From NCBI GenBank assembly GCA_037576195.1, contig CM075101.1, positions 41,850,001-41,914,000 of the forward strand: a stretch of DNA of 64,000 nt, given 5' to 3'. Of this stretch, positions 1 to 11,600 are shown piece by piece; position 1 is the stretch's first letter, and every line of letters begins with the position of its first letter. This DNA is from Phytoseiulus persimilis. Its lineage: Eukaryota > Arthropoda > Arachnida > Mesostigmata > Phytoseiidae. The notes beneath the pieces were generated by a model that saw nothing but the letters and a program-made list of their open reading frames with translations, was not told the DNA's origin and did not search any database. The position numbers were made by a program, and so were the translations under genes.

Positions 1-3000
1 TTATTTCACGCGGTCGGTCAGCTTTAATACGGGGTAAGACATCATTTAGTTTTCCTCCATGTCTCACAGCAGCGGATTTCCTGTAAGGACTTATAACATC
101 ACCGATTATACTCCCGGCCGACAAGCTGGGAGCTCCATTTCATGATACTCAATCGCTCTGAATGAAGTGATGTGGGAACTGAAGGAGATCAGAAAAAAAT
201 ACATCAAGCCGCCCTGAACCGAGCCGAGTTCTGGTTTCTTCCAGCCGATTCGGTTCTTCCCAATCATACAAGTAAATTGTCTCCGACACTCGCCAACTGA
301 GAGTCCGAGACAACGGTGTCAACCAATAGGTGATCATCAACGATCGAATTCGCTCGCACGAGATCCTCCGGGAGTTCAACATAAAGCCTCTTGCTTACTC
401 GTGACTGTTTCGAGGAAGGTCAGTTCTTCAGCACCGATCCTTGTCATTCAAGTCTCTTTGATTGTGACAGACCCATATTGAACTCGGAATCCAATAATTA
501 AGGGTAAACACTTCCAAACTCTCCGGTCGCGTAGCAATCGATGCCGTCGGAGTTGAACGTGGAATACCTTTTCTGGCTTCCCTTCCTTGAGGACGACCGT
601 TCCACCGTTTCAAAAAGTTGGATTCCTGGGGGAAACTTCTTCATACTTACGTCGTCTGTTCGGCGGGGAGAAGCCCTCACTTGGCAGGCGATGAGGTCTG
701 TGCAGCAGGCGTTAGGTTTCCGCGCCATGGCTCGGAGAGCTCTGCGCGGCAGGCTTCAGGCGGCCTCTGCAACGAAGGCGCGAAATGAAGCAGCGTCAGG
801 GAGGGGGTCTATAAAGCGAGTCAGCTCTGGGTATTCCTCCACTCCGACGTATCGAGACGGTTGTCCAGTCACTGAATGTCGCCGCGAAGTGATAGGCTCG
901 AGTCTATTCGAGTTTTCCAGATCGGCGGATATCTCCGTCCGCAGCGCTAAGCTCTACGGGCATAAAGTTCGCTGAGAATCAACAGCAGATTGCGGTCGTC
1001 CGACCCTCTCTGTGTCTCATGGTCGGAGCAGGAGCATCGTGCCGAGGATCTCAGAGCTTCTGGACGTGTGAGTTGTTCTGAACAGTGAATGAAAGGAAAG
1101 CATCCAAGGGGGGAGGGCGCGTCCACAACGCAGACCCACTGCGCATTTCAGAGCGCTCGGATAATTTGGAATGTTGGTTTAGTGGAATATTCAAACGGGA
1201 ATCATCTCGCTCCGGAAACATCTGGGGAAGCAACGAGAGGTGAGTTCACACTCGTGTGCTTCGGAAACTCTGTCCTGCCACACCGGTTTCAAACCCGCGC
1301 GCCAGCCACGAAGGCTGCATGCGTTCATCTTGTGCTTGTAAGGTGCTCTTGGCTTGCCCGATCCTGAAGGAGCAGAGAGCGCCAGGAGTGTGTCCTGTAA
1401 CGGAGTGGGTGACCGTGCGGTTGGCGAATTAACCATGTGGACTTTGGAACATCTCATCTAGGGTATGTGCATGTAGGTGGCGGAGTACCGCGTGAGTGAT
1501 AGCGGCTAGCTGGGAATTCGCGCACACTACCCTGACCTGAGTCCTTGCTACTGCTCCTGCATCAGCGGCTGCTAGTACATTGACTTAAGTCGCCAACGAG
1601 GTAATCTTCGCTTCGCTGCGAGTTCAATGAGCTTGTCGTCGTTCGCTCTCGGCGAGATAGAATATGGTTTGTGTAAAGCTTCCGACGAGAAGGTGTCTCG
1701 GTCGGATTCTCGATAAAGGCGATCGCGATCTGTGGAAAACAAACGAGGAAAACTCAGCCCGTCGAGCTGAAGCATTAGCTGAGACACTTTCCAGCGGGTA
1801 CGCCTCCTATGAGCCAGGAGAACTATGACGTCAGCTGGATCTCGCATGATTTCCGTTTCTCTCATTGTTCCGGCAGGTCGATGTAGAACCGAAAGTGAAC
1901 TATTTGAGAGACCGCAACCACTAACTTGTCTCTCGGGAAAGACCGCTTGCGGAACGAAGCTACAGACTTCAAGTCTGCGGTCTCTTTTGGCTGGATGGAC
2001 TACAGATAGTCCGAATACGATGGGGAAATAGAGAAGCGTCCGATCAAGAAGCTTTCCGCCGCTCGCGCCGTCCGCTGACTGCCTGACTCTGGTCACGTAC
2101 GCCGGGCCGCCTCTCTGAGCGATCAGAATGGACGAATATCTGGAGCCGGCGCCAGAATGTGACAGAGTAGCACTGGTGGGTTCTTCACTCATTTAGCGAG
2201 AGGAAATTCAGGAGCGTGGGTCACCGTGGCCTATGGCCCAACGACTTGGATATTCGAGACATTTTGCTGAGACTACGCGAAGTTTCGATGCATCGCAATA
2301 GTCCAGCTCTGCTGCTGCTTCCACCAGAACTCGGAAAGCCAGAGGATTCCATCATAGCACGTTGGAAGTGATGGTTTCGTGATCCACGTCGACAAAGCTA
2401 AGAGCGGGGCTCACGACGCCGTTTGTTCCGATCCCCCTTGATCGCTGCGTCGATAACCTGAGGCTTCCATTAAACTCGTAGAGGTGTCCAATCGGTCCGG
2501 CGACGAGTAAGACGAACACCCATTCCTTTATTCGGATCGGTTCTCGTTCCGGGGAGTGGAGTTTGCTCGGAAAAGTTCTCGCTGAGAGAAATTCGCGAAA
2601 TCCTGGAGCTTGGACAGGGCTGTTGAATCCTACTGCTTCTCAGATTGCAGAACCGAGGGCGTTCGCGCCAGCTAAAGCTGGTCTTTCCCGCATGGCTTCA
2701 TAAAATGCGCCCGAACGATTAACTCTCACTAGTCAGGCTCACCGTGTCACTTTGCAGTGGAACTTCACGCCCCCTTGACGCTTCAGTTGATGGGCAACAA
2801 TGGGGAGCCCTGCTTTCAAGAAAGGTGATTCTTGCGACGGCCACAGCTCCAGTCAGACGTGAGGACATTGTCGTATGATATCGCTGTCCGAGGTTTCATC
2901 TCGTCTGGGTGGGTGGTGGTCCGTTTCTCCCAAAGGAATCTTCAGCCCGGTACGCGACCGAGATACTGAGATGACTTTTCCACGTAATGAGCGGTCGCGG

Positions 3001-5541
3001 GAGCCCGAGACCGGGCTGATGAGGGACCAAGGGGTTGTTCGTCGGGCCTCGAGTGTCATGGGTGCTTTTGATTTCCCATCAGTAGCGACAAGCGATGAGT
3101 GAGTCGAAGAAACGCTCTCCCCTGATTCACGATTCCTGGCTATTCCGTTGTTCAAATGCTGAAAATTCGATTCTCCGATCCACTAGCGGCGTAATGCCGT
3201 TCGGCGGTGATGCGATGCTAGCGTCGATACATCATATTTCAACGAAGGTCGAACGCGAGGGTCTTTCCTACCTCTCTGAGGTTGCGAATGATCACCGAAC
3301 GTGCTCTGACGCAATCTGTTACCCGCAAGATAGCGATCGAGGAAAAGCCTGCTCAAATGATTCACTGAACGACTCGTTTCTTCCTTCTTTGTTTCGCTCG
3401 ATCTTCTCCAAGGAATCCAATTTCAGGCTGGAGGAAAACATCGAGTGGGTGGTCAGGTTGCTGGCTTGCCGAGCGTATTGTCTCATGTTTTTATGCCTCG
3501 GGTTCCGACTCCTCGTGGGCGCGTCTGTGTAGCGGATTTAGAATACCACAAACGCGCCAGGCGGACGGCCGGGTGGGTTGCCCCACAACGGATCCACCGA
3601 CGAGGAGAGCGCGGCAGACAAAATCAACCTTGGTTCTCCTTCCGGGACTGTTTCCCCTCTGCATTACCTCCTTGAAGCGGTATCCAAAACTTCGGACGAG
3701 GGTCGGGAAATGAGAAAAGTTTCGCCAAGCTTCAATTTTCCCTCACGGAGAGCTGGATCCACTCCGGCTTATTCCCGTCTCATCATGCCGTGGCGGTCGC
3801 CAACGTCGCTCTCACTGCGACGCTCGTCCTTAGTCTTCCAGAACCGTCGTTCGACTAGGCTCCGATTCGTCGAGGCTGTTTGTGTTTCGTTCGTTTGCCA
3901 CCACGGGCGTCGACCCCTCCGAGCTGGTTGCGATGGTATTTCCACTGTGGAGCGCGCCTGCAAAACCTGGTCGGCAAAAGTTTCCCATTATCCGCGAATT
4001 GACCTCCCCCCCCCCCCCCCCACCGGAGGATCGACGTCAGAGAATCGAGTCATTTTCAGCGGAAATAGGAAGGAAGCGGAAAAGACGACCGGCAACGGAG
4101 TGGAGTAACCCGAAAAGTTGGAGTGGGCAAAAACGTAAGTTCGCGTACTGGATACAGCACAATCTGTGGTGAGGCGCAAGCCCACAGCACCCGACTCCGT
4201 TTCGCTCCTCCGTCGGTGCAGCACTCCTTGGGAGACAGCTTTATCTGCCTCTGAGGATGCCCGCGCCCCGATTCAGTATCTCGTCCGCGTTGTTCTCAGC
4301 GAACTGTCTGATCATTTTATGAAAGTCAGCCCCGGGCGGATACTGCCTGATGCTTATTAGCGGAAACAGCGTCCATAACGGGAACGATCGTCGGAGATGA
4401 AGCTCTGAGATGGCTCGTGACGGATCTGCTCCATCTTGCCTTGATTCTAACCGAACCAAGTTTTTGCGGATCCGCCTTTCTCAGGCTGAAATCCGCGTAC
4501 TTGGGGGATGGTGAGCACTCATCCAGGAACGATCTGTTTCTTTCCATGTGTCGGAGGAAAAAACTCAGTCGATTGATATCGAAACTGAGATAGACGTGGA
4601 AGCTGACCGTGCACCTACCACGGAACTTCATGCTCATTCGCGATTTGTTCAAGGCCATGTTGAGCCTTGCCAGCCGCAGGACAAAGAGAACACGCAGTTC
4701 TCAAAAACAGGCCAAGCTGTTCTCGAGAGCATCGAATCCACCTAAACGCAATGGAGTCCTCAAACATTGAGTGGGTGCTCGAGGAGATGAACAGGTATCT
4801 CTCGTCAACATGATAACCCCTCTGGTCGGCACAGTATTTCAAGATGACGAACGTTGTTGACAAATGCGCTGAAGTACTGATACAGGGGGTCGAACTCTTC
4901 TCATGCGCAAGCTCTCGTTGGTTGAAATGCCGAACGGTCAGCCGCCTCGCATCCCAACCACAAGATTCAAGAGTCTGGCTAACCAGCGGGAGGGCAGGGT
5001 GGCCGCCAGTGAAATTCATGGATTCTGAGCAATGTTTCGAAATAATGCTGAAGCTCTGGAGACGCCCCCGGTCAGCGATGTCAGGGCCAGAACCAACCAT
5101 TGGTCGCGTTTCCGATATCTGGTTTGTTCTGGTCAGGTTGTTGAGTTCGCTTGGAGGAATGATTAAGACTGCTGACGGTCGTCGGATTCGGGCCGAATTC
5201 GCCCGGGAATACCAAATCCTTCGATCGAGCTTTTGGTACCGCCAGATCGAAGGAGAGCATATTTCCACGCGCCAGCGACGCACGTGTTTCAGGCAAGGCG
5301 GCAATTTTTTTTAACCCTCATAAGCGAACGAAACCCTCACCGACAGTGGAACTATGGCTCCTCTCCCAGACAGCCGACGGGCCGGCAAGTCAGTCTGTCC
5401 GCTCGTCGGTGAAATTGGCTAACAGACTTGCCAACGACAAAACGAAGACGACGAACGCGACACGGAGTCGATGAGCCGCTAAGTGAGTTTCGTTGCAGAT
5501 GTGACCGGTGTATTTCGTGAAAAGTCGGCGTTGAGGTCGGG
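1..5541. other. No supported gene; intergenic or upstream sequence
   Basis: I find no exon chain with consistent splice signals and phases. Open frames exist on both strands, for example a 206-codon minus-strand frame at 1572-2192 and a 229-codon minus-strand frame at 4615-5304. Their composition (Arg, Ser, Leu rich) is what chance frames look like in CpG-rich DNA, and none resembles a family I know. A 16-base C homopolymer lies at 4006-4021. A weak candidate first exon on the minus strand (766 down to 651) is listed in the findings. Confidence 0.5.
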
Positions 5542-5623
5542 ATGAAGATCGCGTTTCTGCAGGCCGCTGTTCCACTACTAGCGGCAACCCTCGGATTCTC
5601 TGCCGCTCAACATGACGAACCAG
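5542..5623 (+). CDS. LRP-like gene exon 1 (signal peptide)
   Basis: ATG at 5542 opens 27 codons with a basic N-terminus, a hydrophobic core and a small-residue cleavage site (GFSAA), followed by a clean CAG|GTGAGT donor at 5624. It leaves one base of a split codon, exactly the phase needed by exon 2, and the split codon becomes Ala. The joined sequence continues into AFLIAGVSSGLVRL, which fits the first strand of a YWTD propeller. No in-frame ATG precedes exon 2 locally, so an upstream start exon is required. An extra exon inside the 4.6 kb intron cannot be excluded. Confidence 0.65.
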
Positions 5624-8600
5624 GTGAGTGGAAACGTCAATGATTTTCTGGACTTTGAGGTGCTACTTGGATTCGACGCCCACAGCCCACTCTCTGAGAT
5701 TCTCTCTCGTTGAGATGCAACTCGCAACGAACAGGTCGGAATCGAGCCAGATCAGCTGATTTCTCGAACACATTTCCCACAGTTCTGGAACACGTGCTGC
5801 CGGTTGAGAAATAATCGCCGATTGTGATAGAGCACCTGCTGAGCTGCAGGTCGATCTTGATCGTAAGAAGATTTCGATCACATGAGATTTCAGAAGGCGA
5901 CAGTGAGAATAGAAGCTGATCCCTTGTGCCGCGCGTCCCGCTTTCGTTCGCGCTCGACCGAGCATCGAATGAGCGAGAAAGGCTGAGTATATGTCTCGAA
6001 AATCGTTTGCGGGAGGACGCCGGTGCTTTTTTCCGAAGCAATTGAGGAAAGCTGACGGAGAGAGGCGGGGCAGAAGTCGTTCGTGTCTTTCGAGAAAGTT
6101 TTCCCTCTGTCGACTTCGGACCATTCTTATTCTGTTTCTCTTCTACCTCACTGTGCAACGGAGTGCCGGATTCACCGAACGGACTCATGCCTTCCGGAAT
6201 GATTCGGGGAGCTCCGTCTCCCGAGGGTGAACGTTTGAACAATTAGGAAAAGTCTCACTCTGGTGTCGGGTTTTTCCTCGAGTGAATGATTCGGATTGTC
6301 GCCGCCTCCGCAGCGGCATGGAATGGTAACGAGAATACTCGAAAACAGTTCCTCGACATTCCTCGCGCAGCACGAAGCTCGGACCTGTTCTCGAGATTGC
6401 TGTGTTCACTCTGTCCAGAGCTTGCGTTGCGGGAATGAAGAAATCGTGAGACATTTATTTGTTCGGGAAAACGGAAGAGCTGCTCCCTGCTTCTCGAGGA
6501 GATTGTTAACACTGGCGGCGGTGGTGGCTCTGTGTCGCGGAGCCGAGATTACAAAAAGTACTGCTATCATGACTGAGCGTTCTGTCTGGCGTATGACACA
6601 ATTGAGAGCGGGACAAAATCTTGCGTTGTTTTTACTTTGCGAAGAAGCTTCTTCTGTTCGACGTGGACGGGGAGTGGCTCGACGCAGGCGTCTTCTCTCT
6701 TCCCCTCTCGGAAGAAGATCCTTTTGATCTACCAATCAACTCCGAATTTGAGCGTTACTGCGAGTTTCCGTCGTCTTCGGTCTCACAGTCAGAGTGGCAG
6801 GTTTGGGGCAACATCAGCTAGACGCGTTAGCTGAGCTTCAGGAGGAGCAAATAAACGGAAGTACAGTTAGGGTCCGCGCCTCCTGCGCGATGGGCGAATT
6901 CTCCCAAGAATCATCGGATCATCGAAGCCGATAATGGGAAAGGTGGTCCCATGCTACAGTGGGAGGGGTGCTGGGCGGTTGACGCGTCTCGCTGTTCCAT
7001 TGATTGCTCAGCGGGAGTTGCCAACTTTGAGGCAGAACCTTTTTTTCAACAGAAGACTCATCATTAGCGATGGGAAGCCTCTCCTTGGGCACATTCCTTC
7101 AGGATCGCCGTCTGAGGGCTTTTTTTTCACCGAAGGAGATTGCCCATGAGAAACGGAAGATGTCGGCGTAGTCATGACCTACCATGATTATCGAACACTG
7201 CTCGGACATGTTCGAGCTCTGACGTGGGTGTGCAGCGTCTCGCGGTGTGAACCCCGCTCCAGGAGTATCGGTTGGAAGCTCCGGCCGTCTGTCCCCTTTC
7301 TGATTTCAGGCATTAACCCTGCTCGAGCTCACTCTCCGAGATTCCGACTCTATTCGGAGTTATCTTCATGACTCATTGAAGAATAAAATGAATACGTAGA
7401 ATCCCATCGTAATGAGGCCCAGACCCGAAGCGCGCTCCCCAATTACGTTGTTGGGCGGGAATCTCCTCGTTAGTGGGCCTCGTCAACTATTGGTGAGAAA
7501 TCCCGACTGTGAGCGCTAGATCTCACCGAGGGCGAGCAGTAACTGTCGCATCCTGAGCTCTAACCTCGCGGATCCTGGAACTGCTACAGTGAGCGCTCGG
7601 TCGTTCACTACCATTCCTCCCAGGAGGCGATTATGACGAATCGACTTCGATGTTAGCTCGACACAGATGGCAACGTCAGCCGGGACTCCCCGGGCGTTCG
7701 GCCGTTGCTGCCCACGGTCCCCCGACGACGCGCATCGATTATACTACACGAATGAAATTTCGATTGTGAGTGTCGTGTGCGGTTGAAATCCTACGAGGCG
7801 CGTTTCTCCTCTCCAGCGGCAAAGAGCTTCGAACCACATCTTGGTCGTGGAGACTTTCCAGTGGAGCGTTGATTGGATCAAATGAATTGAGCGAACCCAC
7901 CACCGCAAAACTCTGTCGCCGAAACGACCGACGGAAACTTTGAGCCATCGAAACCACAAGGCGCCTGGTCGTGCCGGTAGGCATGGAGTGAGAAAGGTTG
8001 ACGCGCGGCGGCGTTTTGTCCAAGAAGAGCGCGTAACGCGGTGCTAGATGTCACTCAAAGTCCTCACTGCAAAAACTCCTCGACGATCACGGTCTTGTAA
8101 ATATTATGACTCCCATTACGATTCGGGTCTTACGTCGAATACTCGCGAGATGCGACGAGCCAATTACGAGACACAGTCGAGAACCGTTGGTCGTGGCCCG
8201 TGTGCGGTCTAGTTGAGCTATTATACAGTTGCTCTGTTCCAGAAACATGTTTCTGCTGATGGTGCTGATTAAGCTGCCATGACGCATCGATAAGGGCGAA
8301 CCGCGATCGCCGCATCGAGTGAGTGAATCGATGGGACGTGGTCGAGGAGTTCTGCGCTTGAACCCCGCTCGAGCCGAGGGGGCGCAGCGGGTCCCCTGTC
8401 GGAGTTTCTCATCCGGACATCGAGCGTCGAGAGAAATGGGATTGACTAGAGGGGGGAAGCCGTGCGAGCAAAAAACTCGTGGGGTGGGCAGGGACAGGAA
8501 CGTTGCGCAGTGCCTCGTTCCTCCTCCTCCCGGAAGTAGAGAAGGGAGCGATGGATGAATGGGGTGCGCCTCTTCCAAAAAGAGAACTTCTCAGGTCCGC

Positions 8601-11600
8601 TCCACTTTGTGAGTCAACTGAGGATTCTGATTTCCGCTTGGAAGAGTCTTGCTAAGGAGAGCTTGACGCAGGAATGCTCTGAAGGCTTTTCCGAGTCAGG
8701 CGGCACGAGTAGCTGGTCCGGCGGAAAGAATTCGTTGGACAGCGAAGCCGCCAGAGATGGGGCTCGGAGCTTCTCAGCATGTTGTCGCAATCGGGGGCAG
8801 CGTTCGATGGTGGACACGATCCAGCCTGAGCGGCTCAGGGGATCAGAGAGAATCCTGGGACTAGGCGACGCGTCGTAGAAGAGGGGATCTCGCTCGCGAC
8901 TGAGAAGTTCCGTTTTAGTACGGGATTCTTTTCTCTGGGCTCTGAGTATTGAGGTCACATTCATTTCGAGCGGCTGTGGCCGTCGACCGCAAATTATGAA
9001 GGATGATGAAAAGAGTCACTGCAAAAGGAGAGACATTGACGCCGCGGAGGTGGCTACGTGCTCTCGAGCGTATTCGCAACACGCGACCTGTCGCTCAAGG
9101 GCTCCCGGCAGTGCGAGGCGAAAGTCCCTCTGGTGTCGGATGTCCAGAACTTATCGATCGTCTGCCTGTACGCGCGCTTGGCAGCTTGTTATCCGGTCAG
9201 CTGGTTCGGTCATCCGACTGAATCTTTGTCCCAAACCAAAATCTGTACGTATTCATCCAAGACGAGTCGAGTCGTCGAACGGAACTAGCCGGAGTATGGA
9301 AGTTTTGAGAGATCCATGAGCCGAGCGCCTGGATAAAGGTTTCCCGATGCGTTCACCTTTTCCAAGACCGCAACAGCGCGCTCTTCCGTAATCAGCGAGC
9401 GTGCTCACCGCCGTCATCGAGATCGCGATCTGGTTCCCTGCTGTCTTCGTTAAGTCATCAGCACCCCAATGAAGCTTGAGCGAATGAATTGTAAACTGAT
9501 CAGCAACGGCCCATAACGAGAAACTTCATACTCGAGAAGATGGATGCAAGTGACAGCACAGTAGCTTCATACTCAGCATAGACCACAGTCCAGTTGCGGG
9601 TTGACAGATCCTCAGTGAAGCCGTGGCTCCAAGCAGACAAAGAGCAGGGTCAGGACGATGTTCAAATCCGTGACCGCCACTTCTTGGGTCTGCTTGGAGG
9701 ACGCTTCCGAGGGGAGTTTTTCTTGTGGTCTCGCCTGTCCGGGCCAGCTAGCCATGTGGCTTCGAGCAACATTCAGCTGAGTCGTTTTAGGTCCTCGGGG
9801 TCGTTTTTATAACGTTTATGGTCACTGCACTGAGAGCGTCGTCTAATGGCCGCTGCTGTCGTTCGGAGCTCCGATTTATTTCTTCTACACCGTATTTATA
9901 CGCATATAAGCCCTCGGTCTTTATAACGGGCACCCTCTCCTTCCGGGAGGAAATCGAGGAACACGCTCTAATTCGACTCATAAGTTCTGTACCCGGGCGA
10001 ACGGCGGGGGCGATGGTTCAAGAAACAACAGTAGCCTATCCACTATGACGCGACGCTGACTCCCTTCCTTTCGATCAACCCGTCCTCCTCTGGTCCTTCA
10101 AATTACTAGTGCGGATCGGAACCTCGCTCTAGACGACGGAATTTCGAGGTCAACGATTCGAAGAAGTCATCCGAGAGATCTGGAGGCTTGCGAGAACAAC
10201 GGTTTTGAGGAGGAAGTTTTTGTTTTCAGCGTTCCTGATAGCTGGCGTCTCGTCGGGCCTCGTCCGACTCCCTACCGATGGAGATCCGGTCCGCTATCCC
10301 GGGAAGCACAACGACGATGTCGTCAAAATATTTAATTCGACAACGGGCTCGGTCATTACTGTCGATACGGTGTACAAAGATGACGGTCTCTGGGTATACT
10401 GGAGCTCGTTACGTAGCATTCAGAGGGGCAAACTAGTCGAACACCGTGGCCAGCCGATGATCGTCGACGCCACGGTTCTTGTACATAGCTATCTCGAGTC
10501 AGTGGAGGGTTTGCGTATAGACTGGATCAATGACAACCTCTATTGGGTTGAATCAAAGAAGCGACATATTGAGGTTGCGAGACTCGATGGATCCACGAGG
10601 AGCTCACTTTTGGGGCCGCTTGGCAAACCCCGCGGTCTCGCGCTCGATCCTCGATCGGATGTGCTGTTCTGGTCGGACTGGAACGATCGCCAGCCTTGCA
10701 TCGAGCGGAGTTCTCTCGCTGGTAAGAAGCGGAGGATCATCGTCAACGTCACCGACTACAATGGTGGTCTTCCCAACGGCCTGACGTTGGATCTCGCCAC
10801 CAAACGCGTCTTCTGGATCGACGCGTTGTCGAAAGCCGTGAGTATTCGGCTTTAATTTCTCCTACTGGACGGGATCACCCCCCCTCCCTTGCCTCACCCG
10901 ATCCGGGATCGGCCCTCTTTGACCCGACATTGTTCCTACGCAGATCCATTCCACGACTTACGAAGGCACAGATCATCAGATGGTCCTCTCCATAGCGGAA
11001 AACGCTGTGCGGCCTTTCTCCATAGACATACTGCACAAACCCCCCGACGAGCAAGTTATCATTTGGACTGACTTCAGTACCCACAAGGCGTTCCGCGGAT
11101 CGAAAGAGATCTTCACCTCGCGAACAGACCGCATTTTTCATGCTACAGTGGTGCATCGCAGTAAAAAACCCAACGGTGAGTGCGGAGCTCTGGTTTTCCG
11201 ATCGCGCGTTCCGCCGTCGTCGGAAATCGGCGGGAACTCGGTTCAGAAGACACTGACGTAGCTCGATGTTTCAATGTTGACGACTCGTCTTGTATTCCCT
11301 GGACTGTGGATAGGCTCCCGTTCGAATTCATTAGCGATTCCTCCGTCTTTTCGCAGATGTGGTGAAGGGTCCGTGTCGTAAGAACAACGGCGATTGCAGT
11401 CATCTTTGCTCGACGTCGTGCCTTTGTCCATATGGCACGATCCACGATCCTTCCAATGCACGCTCGTGCATTCCACACAAAGACACGTTCCTATTCGCGA
11501 CCGAAGTCAAGCCGCAGGCTATGCGCGTCTACATCAGCGACAATAAAATGCAGAAGTTCGTGTTTCCGCCTCTGCGCCTCAACGTGTCTTCGACTCAAGT

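Noticed and set aside
1..49. Minus-strand short frame preceded by a GGAGG-like string, resembling a bacterial or phage start
   Set aside because: Only 14 codons to a stop. The rest of the window is plainly eukaryotic, so this is coincidence.
1572..2192. 206-codon minus-strand frame with ATG directly after an in-frame TAA
   Set aside because: Composition is Arg/Ser/Leu rich without domain-like pattern, and one frame of this length is expected by chance in 64 kb of such DNA.
4615..5304. 229-codon minus-strand frame overlapping protein-like pieces in other frames
   Set aside because: No start context, splice sites or family. Fragments in different frames could not be joined into one plausible protein.
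10205..10229. Extension of LRP exon 2 upstream to a TTG start
   Set aside because: TTG is not a credible eukaryotic start, and the segment is the polypyrimidine tract and acceptor.
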